64,000 bases of DNA from an uncultured Bacteroidia bacterium (GTDB lineage: Bacteria > Bacteroidota > Bacteroidia > Bacteroidales > UBA932), in NCBI GenBank assembly GCA_902785575.1, contig CACZZF010000006.1, positions 62,001 through 126,000 of the forward strand, in the 5' to 3' direction. The notes below the pieces were generated by a model. That model saw nothing but the letters and a program-made list of their open reading frames with translations. It had not been told where the DNA came from and searched no databases. Shown in pieces: positions 43,737 to 53,950 of this stretch. Within the stretch, counting starts at the first letter, position 1, and the number at the start of each line of letters is the position of its first letter. The position numbers were made by a program, and so were the translations under genes.

Positions 43737-44759
43737 ATGGCATTTTCATTTCTCACACAAGAAATAGCAATGGATCTCGGTACCGCCAACACCGTCATCT
43801 TCCGCAACGATCAGAAGGTGCTGGACGAGCCGAGCATTGTAGCTATAGATAACAATACCCAGAAATGCATAGCTATCGGCCAGCAGGCCAAACTGATGCA
43901 TGAGCATACCAACCCCGGCATCAAGACCATCCGCCCGCTGAGGAACGGAGTTATAGCCGACTTCAACGCGGCCGAGATGATGATCAAGGGCTTTATCAAG
44001 CAGGTCAACAACAAGAAGAAATCTCTCTTCTCCCCCAACCTCAAGATTGTCGTAGGTATCCCCTCAGGCAGTACCCAGGTTGAGATCAGGGCTGTCCGCG
44101 ACTCTTGCGAGCATGCTGGAGGTAGGGATGTCTACCTCATCTATGAGCCGATGGCCGCCGCCCTCGGTATAGGTCTCGACGTGGAGGCCCCGAAAGGCAA
44201 CATGGTGGTCGATATAGGTGGTGGTACGGCTGAGATCGCGGTGATCTCCCTCGGAGGAATTGTCGAGCAGGAGAGCATCCAGACCGCCGGTGATGTTTTC
44301 AATACTGACATCCAGTATTACATGCGCCAGCAGCACAACATCAGGATCGGAGAGACGACGGCTGAAAAGATCAAAATCGCTGTCGGAGCTGTCATTCCTG
44401 ACCTTGATGAGGAACCCGAGCCTTATGTGGTCAACGGTCCTAACCTCATGACCGCCCACCCGGTGGAAGCTGTGGTCACCTACCAGGAGATCGCCCACTG
44501 CCTGGACAAGTCAGTGGCGAAACTGGAGGCCTCAATCCTCCACGTGCTTGAGCAGACTCCCCCTGAATTGTATTCAGACATAGTCGAAAACGGAATATTC
44601 CTTTCCGGAGGAGGCGCCCTCCTGCGCGGTCTGGCGAAGAGGTTCACAGAGAAGGTAAACATCCAGTTCCATGTCGCTGAGGATCCGCTTAGGGCCGTGG
44701 CGAGAGGAACCTGCATCGCCCTCAAGAAGACTTCCAATTACTCATTCCTCATGAGATAA
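43737..44759 (+). CDS. mreB: Rod-shape protein MreB
   Basis: 340 aa actin fold. Phosphate 1 AMDLGTANTVIF, phosphate 2 VDIGGGTAEIAVISLGG, adenosine region LSGGGALLRGL. It organises the elongasome. It heads mreB-mreC-mreD-mrdA-rodA, each overlapping or nearly touching the next. Confidence 0.96.
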   Translation: MAFSFLTQEIAMDLGTANTVIFRNDQKVLDEPSIVAIDNNTQKCIAIGQQAKLMHEHTNPGIKTIRPLRNGVIADFNAAEMMIKGFIKQVNNKKKSLFSPNLKIVVGIPSGSTQVEIRAVRDSCEHAGGRDVYLIYEPMAAALGIGLDVEAPKGNMVVDIGGGTAEIAVISLGGIVEQESIQTAGDVFNTDIQYYMRQQHNIRIGETTAEKIKIAVGAVIPDLDEEPEPYVVNGPNLMTAHPVEAVVTYQEIAHCLDKSVAKLEASILHVLEQTPPELYSDIVENGIFLSGGGALLRGLAKRFTEKVNIQFHVAEDPLRAVARGTCIALKKTSNYSFLMR

Positions 44760-45601
44760 TGCCCAAGGAGAGACCATTGGCAAGCAGAATACTCAACCTC
44801 GCGGTTTTCATCCTGCTGGAGACCGCGGCTCTGCTGATGCTCTCCAATAATAACGCCCTGCAGAAACTCTGGATATCCAGATTGTCTCATGGCTTCATGG
44901 CCAAGACCTGGGGAACCTCCCAGGCCATTGGCAATTATTTTCACTTGAAAAGGCAGAATGATGAGCTGGCTCTTGAGAACGAGCACCTTAAGAGTGTGTT
45001 GAGAGGCTATGAGTTGGCAGCGAAAGAGAGTGACCCGTCCTTGAAGCCTGTATTAGGAGGGGATGGCTTCAAGTATATTCCAGCCACAATAATAAAGTCC
45101 GGGACTTCCTCCCAGCACAACTATCTAATCCTTGACAAAGGACGGGATGACGGGGTTGTCGAGAACTCCGGAATCATCACCTCAAAAGGCGTGATAGGCA
45201 TTGTCGACGCGGTCAGCAAGCACTACTCGTTCGCTATTTCCTTCCTGAACAAAGAGCTGAATATCAGCGCGAGGATTGACTCGTCCGGAGCGGTCGGCCC
45301 GCTGGCATGGGATGGTCTCAGGACAGACGAGGGAGTGCTTAGGGAAATTCCGCTGCAGTTCAAATACAACCCCGGTGACACGATCTACACCAGCGGTTAT
45401 TCAGCGATATTCCCGCCGGACATTCCGCTTGGCGTAGCGGGCGAGGCCAAGGTTATCAACGGAGCGACTAACGAAATAAGGGTCAAATTATTCCAGGACC
45501 ACAGTGCCTTGAAATATGTCACCATCATTGAGAACACCAGGATCAAGGAGATAGAGGAGATCGAGAATTCCGACAACCAAAACAAGGGGGAAAAGAAATG
45601 A
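44759..45601 (+). CDS. mreC: Rod-shape protein MreC
   Basis: 280 aa. Anchor at about 9-30, coiled coil around 60-90 (NDELALENEHLKSVLRGYEL) and the beta-rich MreC domain (DKGRDDGVVENSGIITSKGV, GDTIYTSGYSAIFP). It links MreB to PBP2. Its ATG overlaps the mreB stop (TAATG). Confidence 0.94.
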   Translation: MPKERPLASRILNLAVFILLETAALLMLSNNNALQKLWISRLSHGFMAKTWGTSQAIGNYFHLKRQNDELALENEHLKSVLRGYELAAKESDPSLKPVLGGDGFKYIPATIIKSGTSSQHNYLILDKGRDDGVVENSGIITSKGVIGIVDAVSKHYSFAISFLNKELNISARIDSSGAVGPLAWDGLRTDEGVLREIPLQFKYNPGDTIYTSGYSAIFPPDIPLGVAGEAKVINGATNEIRVKLFQDHSALKYVTIIENTRIKEIEEIENSDNQNKGEKK

Positions 45602-46107
45602 GGAACACTTTCACCTTGACATACATCCTGATGATGGTGGCGCAGATGCTCTTCACCAACTACTTCCATTTCACTCCTCTTTGCATGGTGACCATTCTCC
45701 CTGTCATGGTGCTATGTATCCCGACCAGGATCAACACGACTTGGGCGATGGTGATCGCCTTCGCCACCGGACTTGCCGTTGATCTGTTCGTTGATGGAGC
45801 GCTCGGGCTAAACGCTCTTTCACTTGTTCCTGTGGCCTTCTTGAGGAAGAGCATCATCGAAATGATTTTCGGATCGGAACCTTTTGAGCATCAGGAGAAT
45901 ATATCAACCAGGAAATATGGGTTCGCGAGGGTGTCTTTCGCCATCCTGATCGTCACCATCCTGTTCTTAGCCATCTATATCACCGCGGATTGCGCAGGCA
46001 CACGCCCGTTGTGGTTCATGGCTTCGAAACTAGGCATATCCCTGCTCGCCAGCTATCTGGTCTCCGCCCTCATTGTCAACATGTTGAGCTATGACGACAG
46101 AAGGTAA
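45598..46107 (+). CDS. mreD: Rod-shape protein MreD
   Basis: 169 aa integral membrane protein with about five helices, ATGA overlap with mreC. Small and hydrophobic as usual for MreD; called from position and topology rather than motifs. It completes the elongasome membrane part. Confidence 0.9.
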   Translation: MRNTFTLTYILMMVAQMLFTNYFHFTPLCMVTILPVMVLCIPTRINTTWAMVIAFATGLAVDLFVDGALGLNALSLVPVAFLRKSIIEMIFGSEPFEHQENISTRKYGFARVSFAILIVTILFLAIYITADCAGTRPLWFMASKLGISLLASYLVSALIVNMLSYDDRR

Positions 46108-47938
46108 CAACCGGAGCCGGGTCCTGCTGATCGGTCTGTTGATTGTGGCGGTTATCCTCCTCGCCAAGTTGTTCTACATCCAGATTGTCGACGACAAGTA
46201 CAAGATCAACGCGTCTAATAACTCGATGGTCTATGATATGATCTATCCCACCAGGGGAATCATTTATGACCGTAACGGAAAGATAATCGTCAGCAACAAA
46301 GTCACTTACGACATCCTGGTCACTCCCAGGGAGGTTACTCAGTTCGACACCTTGCTGCTCGCTTCCGTACTTGAGACCACCCCGGAATTTATCCGGGAGA
46401 AGATGGCGGAATATTCCAGGAACAAGAAGAAGATAGGCTACCAGAGCATGGTCATGCTGAAGCAGATAAAGCCCGAGACCTACATGAAATTCGCCGAGAT
46501 CCAATACAATTTCCCGGGTTTCAGGGGACAGGTCAGGAGCATCCGGGACTACCCGGTCAACGCCGGAGGCAACCTGCTCGGTTATGTGTCCGAAGTAGAC
46601 CAGAAGTACATTGATGACCACCCGGGAGAATACAGGCCTGGAGACTATGCCGGCAAGACCGGTATCGAGGCCGCCAGGGAAAAAGACCTGAGAGGCGAGA
46701 AAGGCTACCATATCTACCTGCGAAACTCCCGCAACCAGATCGAACGCCGCTACAAGGACGGGGAAATGGACAAAGAGGCTGTTCCGGGACATGATATCGT
46801 CACGACTATCGACGCCGACCTCCAGCAATACGGCCAGCAGCTGATGAAGAACAAGGTGGGCAGCCTTGTGGCGATCGAGCCGAAGACCGGAGAGATCCTT
46901 TCTTTGGTATCCAGTCCCGGAGTGGACGTCAGCATGCTAGCCGACATCAGCCAGCATTACAACGAGATCATCAAGGATCCCCACAAGCCTATGTTCAACA
47001 GGGCTGTCCAGGCTCCTTATCCTCCAGGTTCCGTGTTCAAGCTTGTCAATGGCCTTATCGGTCTCCAGGAAGGCACTCTCAACATGGATATGGCTTATCC
47101 CTGCTACCAAGGTTACCATTTCGGAAGCCACAAACTCGGATGCCACAACCACCGGTCGCCGCTCAAGCTGGAGGAGGCTATCATGATGTCCTGCAACGGG
47201 TTCTTCTGCTACGTCCTTAGGAATATCCTCGAGAACAAGAAGTACAAGAATATCGACGAGGCCCTCGACAAATGGAACGAATATGTCCAGAGTTTCGGCT
47301 TCGGCCATAAGCTAGGAAGCGACTTCCCTGCCGAGTTGGGCGGCACCTTGCCCACCTCGAAGCTATACAACAAACGCTATGGTAAGGGAGGATGGAAGTT
47401 TACCACGATCATTTCGATCTCGATCGGACAGGGAGAGGTCGGTGTGACCCCGCTCCAGATCGCCAACCTGGCCGCTATCATGGCGAACCGTGGCTGGTAT
47501 AAGATTCCCCACATTGTCAAAGCCTCGGAAGGTGTTGAGATTGAGCCTAAATACTACGACAGGCAGTACACGATGGTCGACACCACCAATTTCAAGAAAG
47601 TGATCAGGGGAATGTGGCGGGCTGTCAATAACGGCCCCGGAACCGGTTGTACCGCGGCAATAGCCGAGGTAAAAGGCCTTGACATCTGCGGCAAGACCGG
47701 CACAGCGCAAAACCCGAGGGGCGCGGATAACTCGGTGTTCATCTGTTTCGCTCCGATGGACGATCCGAAAATCGCGGTTGCCGCTTATGTCGAGAACGCC
47801 GGCTTCGGCGCCACTTGGGCGGCTCCTATCGCCTCCCTCCTGATTGAGAAATATCTCAACGGCGAGACTTCCAGACCTGATCTCGAGAACAGGGTTTTGC
47901 AGGGAGATTTGATGTCAAGGGTGAAAACTTACAATTAA
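46091..47938 (+). CDS. mrdA: Penicillin-binding protein 2
   Basis: 615 aa. N-terminal anchor (LLIGLLIVAVILLAKLFYI), dimerisation domain, and transpeptidase with the SxxK serine in PPGSVFKLVNG, SCNGFF and KTGTAQN. It is the elongation-specific transpeptidase. It overlaps mreD by 17 nt and is 3 nt before rodA. Confidence 0.95.
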   Translation: MTTEGNNRSRVLLIGLLIVAVILLAKLFYIQIVDDKYKINASNNSMVYDMIYPTRGIIYDRNGKIIVSNKVTYDILVTPREVTQFDTLLLASVLETTPEFIREKMAEYSRNKKKIGYQSMVMLKQIKPETYMKFAEIQYNFPGFRGQVRSIRDYPVNAGGNLLGYVSEVDQKYIDDHPGEYRPGDYAGKTGIEAAREKDLRGEKGYHIYLRNSRNQIERRYKDGEMDKEAVPGHDIVTTIDADLQQYGQQLMKNKVGSLVAIEPKTGEILSLVSSPGVDVSMLADISQHYNEIIKDPHKPMFNRAVQAPYPPGSVFKLVNGLIGLQEGTLNMDMAYPCYQGYHFGSHKLGCHNHRSPLKLEEAIMMSCNGFFCYVLRNILENKKYKNIDEALDKWNEYVQSFGFGHKLGSDFPAELGGTLPTSKLYNKRYGKGGWKFTTIISISIGQGEVGVTPLQIANLAAIMANRGWYKIPHIVKASEGVEIEPKYYDRQYTMVDTTNFKKVIRGMWRAVNNGPGTGCTAAIAEVKGLDICGKTGTAQNPRGADNSVFICFAPMDDPKIAVAAYVENAGFGATWAAPIASLLIEKYLNGETSRPDLENRVLQGDLMSRVKTYN

Positions 47939-47941
47939 AGG

Positions 47942-49390
47942 ATGGGTAATTTCTCGGACAGAGGTGTAAAGCAGTCTATAGACTGGAAGCTGGTGATCTC
48001 ATACCTGCTTCTGATCCTTATCGGCTGGGTCAACATCTACGCTTCCGTCCACTCATCCGAACCCTCCAGCATATTTGATTTCAGCGTCCGCAGCGGGAAA
48101 CAGTTCGTCTGGATACTCACCGCCATGGGATTGGCGCTTATCATCCTATTCGCGATCAATCCCCGGTTCTGGGAAAGTTCCGCCTTGCCATTGTACCTAT
48201 TCGTGCTGGTCCTGCTCATGGTGGTCATATTCGTTTCGAAAGATGTGAAGGGATCCCATTCCTGGTTCGAGTTCGGCCCGGTCAAGTTCCAACCGGCGGA
48301 AATTTCCAAGATATCCACCTCTCTCCTGCTGGCGACTTTAATGAGCCAGACCAACTACAGGATCACGCGACTCAAGGACTTCCTGATGACCGCTTTGATC
48401 ATCGGTGTGCCGATGCTAGTGATCCTGGCCGAGAGCGAGACAGGATCCGCCCTGGTGTACGTCGGTTTCTTGTTCGTGATGTACCGGGAAGGGTTTTCAG
48501 GATGGTGGTTGTTCAGCATCATTTTGGCAGTGGCCCTGTTCATCTTGACCCTTACCGCCTCTCCTTATGTCTCTTTGCTTGTGCTGATTGGAGTTATTCT
48601 CATCACTACTATCATCATTCCCGGAAGGATGGGCGTGGTCGGTTGGATCGATCTCGGAATACTGACCCTGTTGTGTCTCTTGCCTTGGGTTTTCGGCAAG
48701 ACCGTACCTGAGGAATCATTCCTGGCCAAGGTCAAGCCCTTGTACATCCTCCTGGGAATATGCCTGTGTGTCGTGGCGACAATGCTGGTCAGAGGTTACA
48801 GGGAGCGCAAGAGGTATCTGTCAATGGGCGCCCTAGGCTTGATCGCCGGTATAGCCTTGGTATTCTCTACCGAATTCATATTCAACAACATACTCCAAGA
48901 TCATCAGCGTAAAAGAATAGAGGTCCTTCTCGGCATGAAGGAGGATCCGTCCGGAGTCGGCTATAATGTCAACCAAAGCATGATAGCGATCGGATCCGGT
49001 GGCTTCTCCGGCAAGGGATTCCTTAACGGCACACAAACCACTTTCGGTTTCGTACCGGAACAAAGCACCGACTTCATCTTCTGTACTGTTGGAGAGGAAT
49101 GGGGCTTCCTCGGATGCCTTGTGGTAATATTCCTTTATGTGTTCATGATTTGGAGGATCGTGATTGACGCCGAGAAGAGCCGGGAATCCTTTACCCGGAT
49201 ATATGGGTATTGTGTCGCGTCGTGCATATTCATGCACCTGTTCATCAATATCGGGATGACGATCGGACTTATGCCGGTGATCGGGATCCCGCTGCCGCTC
49301 CTGAGCTACGGAGGCTCCTCCCTTTGGGCCTTCACGATACTGATATTCATATTCATAGCCCTGTACCGGCAAGAGAAGAAATACTATTAA
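47942..49390 (+). CDS. rodA: Rod-shape glycosyltransferase RodA
   Basis: 482 aa SEDS protein with about ten helices; conserved AESETGSALVYVGF, SGKGFLNGTQT, PEQSTDFIFCTVGEEWGF and the final PLLSYGGSSL. Longer than the proteobacterial form, as usual in Bacteroidota. It is the polymerase partner of PBP2. Confidence 0.95.
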   Translation: MGNFSDRGVKQSIDWKLVISYLLLILIGWVNIYASVHSSEPSSIFDFSVRSGKQFVWILTAMGLALIILFAINPRFWESSALPLYLFVLVLLMVVIFVSKDVKGSHSWFEFGPVKFQPAEISKISTSLLLATLMSQTNYRITRLKDFLMTALIIGVPMLVILAESETGSALVYVGFLFVMYREGFSGWWLFSIILAVALFILTLTASPYVSLLVLIGVILITTIIIPGRMGVVGWIDLGILTLLCLLPWVFGKTVPEESFLAKVKPLYILLGICLCVVATMLVRGYRERKRYLSMGALGLIAGIALVFSTEFIFNNILQDHQRKRIEVLLGMKEDPSGVGYNVNQSMIAIGSGGFSGKGFLNGTQTTFGFVPEQSTDFIFCTVGEEWGFLGCLVVIFLYVFMIWRIVIDAEKSRESFTRIYGYCVASCIFMHLFINIGMTIGLMPVIGIPLPLLSYGGSSLWAFTILIFIFIALYRQEKKYY

Positions 49391-49401
49391 CCGATTATAA
49401 G

Positions 49402-50940
49402 ATGAAAAGAACTCTGACCACATTGCTTGCGGCCATGCTTGGCGCCGCTCTTTTCGGCCAAGTCAAGGTGGCCGTCCATGAGAATGCCCAAGATCAGCCG
49501 GTCATCCCGAAAGAGATTTACGGCCAGTTCGCCGAACACCTCGGAAGGTGCATCTACGACGGCATCTGGGTCGGCAAGGACTCACCGATCCCGAACGTGG
49601 ACGGGTACAGGAAGGATCTCGTGGAAGCCATCCGCGAATTGAAGGTGCCCGTGCTACGCTGGCCAGGAGGGTGCTTTGCCGATGAATATCATTGGCGGGA
49701 CGGAATCGGACCGCTCTCCGAGAGGCCCAAGATGATCAACTCCAACTGGGGCGGCACCATTGAGGATAACTCATTCGGTACTCACGAGTTCCTCAACTTC
49801 TGCGAGATGCTCGGTATCGAGCCGTACATCTCGGGCAACGTCGGCTCCGGAAGTGTCGAGGAATTAGCAAAATGGGTGGAATATATGACCGCGAAGGGCG
49901 GCACGTTGGCCGAGCTTAGAGCAAAGAACGGCCGGGTGGAACCCTGGAAAGTAAAGTATATCGGAATCGGTAACGAGAGCTGGGGATGCGGCGGAAACAT
50001 GACCCCCGAATTCTATTCCGACCAATATAAAAGGTATGCCACCTATTGCCGCAACTATGATGGCAACCGTCTCTACAAAGTGGCTAGCGGAGCCTCCGAC
50101 TATGACTACAACTGGACGAAGGTTCTCATGAAGAATGTCAGAAGCAATATCTCAGGACTCTCCCTACACTATTACACAGTGGATTGGGGCAAAAAGGGTT
50201 CAGCCACTGAATTCACTGATGAGGATTATTACAATGTCCTTGGCAAGGCCGTAGAAATCGACGAGGTTATCAAAAACCATGAGGCGATCATGGATCTCTA
50301 CGACCCGAATCACAGGATCGACTTGCTTCTTGACGAATGGGGCACATGGTTCGATGTTGAACCCGGCACGAATCCCGGCTATCTTTTCCAGCAAAACTCG
50401 ATGAGGGACGCCATGGTCGCCGCATTGACATTGGACATATTCAACAAGCACACCACCAGGCTTAAAATGGCCAATATCGCCCAAATGGTTAATGTGCTTC
50501 AGGCGATGATCCTGACCAAGGGTTCCGAGATTGTCCTGACTCCGACCTATCATGTGTTCAGGATGTACAACGTCCATCAGGACGCCACAAGCATACCGGT
50601 AGCTTTCCAGTGCGATTCCTTGGCCTCGACCTCCGGCAGGCTTTATCCGATACTCAGCGTAAGCGCCTCAAAATCAGATGCGATTCATGTGTCTTTGTCC
50701 AACCCTTCTGTAACTGAGCCCAAGACTGTCGAGCTGGAGTTCGACGCCATGAAACCATCCAAGGTCTCAGGTGAGATCCTGGTCGGAAAAGGCAAAGGGA
50801 TAGAAGCGGTCAAGTCTCATAACGACTTCGGCGGCAAGAACGTTGTCGCTCCCACCGCCTTCAAGGACTTCAAGACCTCCGGACGTACCGTAAAAGTCAC
50901 CCTGCCGCCAGCATCGGTTGTGGTGCTGGAAGTGAAATAA
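49402..50940 (+). CDS. Secreted alpha-L-arabinofuranosidase, GH51
   Basis: 512 aa from ATG 49402 (signal peptide 1-19; the longer frame is an overlap artefact with rodA). Catalytic acid/base Glu192 in IGIGNESWGCGG and nucleophile Glu312 in LLLDEWGTW. Releases arabinose from arabinans and arabinoxylans. It lies 11 nt after rodA, so it can be read from the mre operon; it probably also has another promoter that I cannot see. Confidence 0.93.
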   Translation: MKRTLTTLLAAMLGAALFGQVKVAVHENAQDQPVIPKEIYGQFAEHLGRCIYDGIWVGKDSPIPNVDGYRKDLVEAIRELKVPVLRWPGGCFADEYHWRDGIGPLSERPKMINSNWGGTIEDNSFGTHEFLNFCEMLGIEPYISGNVGSGSVEELAKWVEYMTAKGGTLAELRAKNGRVEPWKVKYIGIGNESWGCGGNMTPEFYSDQYKRYATYCRNYDGNRLYKVASGASDYDYNWTKVLMKNVRSNISGLSLHYYTVDWGKKGSATEFTDEDYYNVLGKAVEIDEVIKNHEAIMDLYDPNHRIDLLLDEWGTWFDVEPGTNPGYLFQQNSMRDAMVAALTLDIFNKHTTRLKMANIAQMVNVLQAMILTKGSEIVLTPTYHVFRMYNVHQDATSIPVAFQCDSLASTSGRLYPILSVSASKSDAIHVSLSNPSVTEPKTVELEFDAMKPSKVSGEILVGKGKGIEAVKSHNDFGGKNVVAPTAFKDFKTSGRTVKVTLPPASVVVLEVK

Positions 50941-50949
50941 TATTCCGGA

Positions 50950-51249
50950 TCAGAGTTGTTTGAGTGCCCTGGCCAGCTGGTCAGGACAACTTGTTCCACG
51001 AGCCTTGCAGTCAATACCATCCAGCAAGGCTATGACGTCCTGGACCTTACGGCCCACACACAAAGCGGACACACCCTGGGTGTTACCATTACATCCCTTG
51101 GTGTATTGGACTTTACGGATGATATCTCCTTCGGTCTCAATGTATATGGCTTCGGAGCAAACGACAGGGCAAGTCCTGAAGGAAGCCTTCCGGATACCAT
51201 CTTCCACCGTGTCGCTCAACTTGGTCACATCATAAGTGATACTTTCCAT
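50950..51249 (-). CDS. TSCPD domain protein (TIGR03905 type)
   Basis: 99 aa. It carries the defining TSCPDQLARAL end and KGCNGNTQGVSALCVGR. The same module sits at the C-terminus of vitamin B12-dependent ribonucleotide reductases; the free form is of unknown function. Start ATG 51249. Confidence 0.9.
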   Translation of the reverse strand: MESITYDVTKLSDTVEDGIRKASFRTCPVVCSEAIYIETEGDIIRKVQYTKGCNGNTQGVSALCVGRKVQDVIALLDGIDCKARGTSCPDQLARALKQL

Positions 51250-51294
51250 CTCTTTCTCATTTTTCGCAATATACGAAAAAAATTAGCGAATTAA

Positions 51295-51325
51295 TTTGGA
51301 ACATTAATTATTTATTGTATCTTTG
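51295..51325 (+). promoter_or_regulatory. Promoter of the SPFH gene
   Basis: TTTG at 51295-51298, 19 nt, TATCTTTG at 51318-51325. Leader about 28 nt. Confidence 0.78.
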
Positions 51326-51356
51326 CGATATCAAAATGATATTAAATTAATCTGTT

Positions 51357-52295
51357 ATGGAAAACAAGGAATTTACTTACAAAGGTTTGACTGTCAATGG
51401 TTTCCTGGCCATTCTTCTGGTTCTTATCGTATTCGTAGCCGCCATTTACTGCTTTATCTTAGCGGATAAGAATGCCCCATTCGCCATTCTCGGGGTCCTG
51501 CTGCTTATCCTTTTCGGAATCGGAATGAACGGATTCATCAAACTGGAACCCAATGAGGCCAAAGTACTTGTATTCTTCGGAAAATATAGCGGAACTTTCT
51601 TCAAGACCGGTTTCTACTGGGTCAACCCGCTTTTGAGCAAGAAGAGCGTGACCTTGAGAGCCCGCAACCTGAACCCTGAGCCGATCAAGGTGAACGACAA
51701 GGCTGGTAATCCGGTCCTTATTGGTATGGTGCTGGTATGGAAGCTTGAGAACACCTATAAAGCTTTGTTTGAGATTGACAGTCAGTCACTTGCTCCGGTT
51801 GTCGCGACAACAGCCCGTGGAGGCGCCGTCCGCTCTCTCTCCCAGGCTTTCGAGAACTTCGTGAGGGTGCAAAGTGACGCCGCCCTTCGTCAGGTCGCCG
51901 GTTGCTATGCCTACGACAACGCCGACTCCGCCGACGAGTTGACTCTCCGTTCAAACGCCGAGGAAATCAATGAGAGACTGGTCAAGACCCTCAACGATAG
52001 ATTGTCAATGGCTGGAATCCATGTGATGGAGGCAAGAATCAATTACCTCGCCTATGCTCCAGAGATCGCCGCTGTGATGCTCCGCCGCCAGCAGGCCGAC
52101 GCCATCATCGCCGCCCGTGAGAAGATAGTTGACGGAGCCGTCAGCATGGTCAAGATGGCTCTTGACAAACTGAAGGACGAGGGTGTCGTCGATCTTGACG
52201 AGGAGCGTAAGGCCGCCATGGTGAGCAACCTGCTCGTGGTCCTCTGCGGTGATGAACCCGCCCAGCCAGTCGTCAACTCAGGTAGCATATATTAA
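51357..52295 (+). CDS. SPFH/band 7 membrane protein
   Basis: 312 aa. Two N-terminal helices (about 14-35, 38-58), then the SPFH domain ([39 protein letters not shown]) and a C-terminal coiled region. Stomatin-like proteins form membrane microdomains. The RHH gene begins 2 nt later, a pairing I know from many Bacteroidota genomes. Confidence 0.92.
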   Translation: MENKEFTYKGLTVNGFLAILLVLIVFVAAIYCFILADKNAPFAILGVLLLILFGIGMNGFIKLEPNEAKVLVFFGKYSGTFFKTGFYWVNPLLSKKSVTLRARNLNPEPIKVNDKAGNPVLIGMVLVWKLENTYKALFEIDSQSLAPVVATTARGGAVRSLSQAFENFVRVQSDAALRQVAGCYAYDNADSADELTLRSNAEEINERLVKTLNDRLSMAGIHVMEARINYLAYAPEIAAVMLRRQQADAIIAAREKIVDGAVSMVKMALDKLKDEGVVDLDEERKAAMVSNLLVVLCGDEPAQPVVNSGSIY

Positions 52296-52296
52296 T

Positions 52297-52470
52297 ATGG
52301 CCAAAGAAAAAGAAGCTGTCAAGAGCTTCGTCCTCAGGATTGATCCTGAGACCATGGAAGCTCTGGAACGTTGGGCCGCGGACGAGTTCCGCAGCACCAA
52401 CGGCCAGCTTCAATGGATTATTAGCGAAGCGCTTAGGAAAAGCGGAAGGCTGAAAAAGGGTGCCAAATAA
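52297..52470 (+). CDS. Small Arc-like ribbon-helix-helix protein
   Basis: 57 aa from ATG 52297 (2 nt after the SPFH stop). SFVLRIDPETMEALERWAAD and NGQLQWIISEALRKSG are a ribbon-helix-helix DNA-binding fold of the Arc type. Probably regulates its own operon or acts with the SPFH protein. Confidence 0.88.
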   Translation: MAKEKEAVKSFVLRIDPETMEALERWAADEFRSTNGQLQWIISEALRKSGRLKKGAK

Positions 52471-52480
52471 CCCTACCTTA

Positions 52481-53845
52481 TTATAGCGCTATCATCGGAA
52501 GGCTCGGATGACCTCCGGCAGAGACGGCGCGAACAGCGAAATAATAATTATCCTTACTCAGGGGGCAGGTGAATTCCATCTGCCCCTTCGCGTTGGGAAC
52601 TCCTTGTACTTTGTCCGAAATGCCCATCGGGAAAACCGGCAGCCATTCAGCCTGGCTGGTTTCCCTGCAAAGGACTTGATAAGAGACATCTTTAGCCGGG
52701 GTGCCATCTGGTTCGGGAACCGGATCCCAGACGAGAACCGTGTTGTTATCCAAATCGTTGGCGTTGGCTATCCTGGCCTTGGCCGGACGGTCCGGAGCCA
52801 TCGCCAAGTTCAACACCGCCGCCAAATTGACTTTAATATTACGGACCAGATAAGGGAAGTCCACATATTCCGGCATGTCACCATAATCAACCCCGTTCTC
52901 CGAGCGCACATCCTGATGGGTGCGCTCATAATCCTCACAATACTCGCAGACACGCACCGCGGTGAAACCTTCCACCTGGAAATAACGCTGGTCACCTCCA
53001 CGACGATACCGGTCAGAACGATAATTCAGAACGACTTCCTGATCCGGAACGTAAACCGAAGCCATTTCCTTGATATACCTGGCGAGTTGACGGGAGTGAG
53101 AATCCTCTCCGTTCCTGCTCTCAGAGAACACACGAACCTTATGATCTTCGTGCAAAAGCGTTCCGCTGGCTCTCGAGTTCCCTATCATGTCGTTGCTAAG
53201 TACCGCGTAGACCGGCCATTTCTCTTGGCTCGCAAGTTCCGCGAAATGCCTGGAACCGTCCAGTCCTTGTTCTTCTCCTGAGACAAAAAGACATTTGACT
53301 GTCTGCTCCAGAGGCATATCGGAAAGGATACGGACAGTCTCCAGAAGGCACGCCAAGCCGCTGCCATCGTCATCCGCTCCGGGAGCGAAAGCGGTGGAAT
53401 CCATCACGTCCAACACTCTGGTGTCAATATGCGCCAACAACAGAATATCCCTGGAAGCATCCGTTCCTGGCAAGGTGACCATCAATTCCGGAACAGTGGT
53501 AACCCTATCATAGCGGCCTCCCTTCTCTCCCACAGTGTAAAATACTTTCTCCACCAGCGGTTTAGGCCGATCAGATGATGCGGCTTCGGCCCAACTGGAG
53601 CACCGGGCCGCGAGATAATCCACAGCTGCTCCGATTCCTTTTTCCGGGTCCGTTTGGGCGCTGAGAGTATGCCTTGTGTGAAGCGCCACCAATTCATCAA
53701 TATAGGTCTTGACGCTATCGATATTCACGGAAGCGAGCGCCTTCACAATAGTAGGATCAGTGACCGGCCGGACAGTCTTGTCCTGACCGCATGAGGTGAC
53801 CAACAAGACTATGACGGTGGCTGCCAGAAGAGAGATATTTTTCAT
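52481..53845 (-). CDS. M28 family metallopeptidase, lipoprotein
   Basis: 454 aa, lipobox VTSC (Cys19). Zinc-site segments: LLAHIDTR, GADDDGSG, VSGEEQGLDGS, LSNDMIG and a late His in FPYLVRN's neighbourhood (MPEYVDFPY). A C-terminal fibronectin-III-like domain follows (about 350-454). Aminopeptidase or carboxypeptidase activity on exported peptides is likely. A near-consensus box TATCTTTC is at 53869-53876. Confidence 0.86.
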   Translation of the reverse strand: MKNISLLAATVIVLLVTSCGQDKTVRPVTDPTIVKALASVNIDSVKTYIDELVALHTRHTLSAQTDPEKGIGAAVDYLAARCSSWAEAASSDRPKPLVEKVFYTVGEKGGRYDRVTTVPELMVTLPGTDASRDILLLAHIDTRVLDVMDSTAFAPGADDDGSGLACLLETVRILSDMPLEQTVKCLFVSGEEQGLDGSRHFAELASQEKWPVYAVLSNDMIGNSRASGTLLHEDHKVRVFSESRNGEDSHSRQLARYIKEMASVYVPDQEVVLNYRSDRYRRGGDQRYFQVEGFTAVRVCEYCEDYERTHQDVRSENGVDYGDMPEYVDFPYLVRNIKVNLAAVLNLAMAPDRPAKARIANANDLDNNTVLVWDPVPEPDGTPAKDVSYQVLCRETSQAEWLPVFPMGISDKVQGVPNAKGQMEFTCPLSKDNYYFAVRAVSAGGHPSLPMIAL

Positions 53846-53908
53846 AACGCAGGTGTTGTATTTTCATCGAAAGATACTGATATTTCCACTTCTTCCAAAA
53901 TCCGCCGA

Positions 53909-53940
53909 TTTGTTTGTGCGGGAAATAAACTGTATTTTTG
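53909..53940 (+). promoter_or_regulatory. Promoter of the NtrC-type gene
   Basis: TTTG at 53909-53912, exactly 20 nt, TATTTTTG at 53933-53940. Leader about 7 nt to ATG 53951. Confidence 0.75.
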
Positions 53941-53950
53941 GGCTTGGAAT

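Noticed and set aside
49210..49401. Longer N-terminus for the GH51 protein
   Set aside because: That stretch overlaps the conserved 3' end of rodA in another frame and lacks family similarity; ATG 49402 begins a signal peptide.
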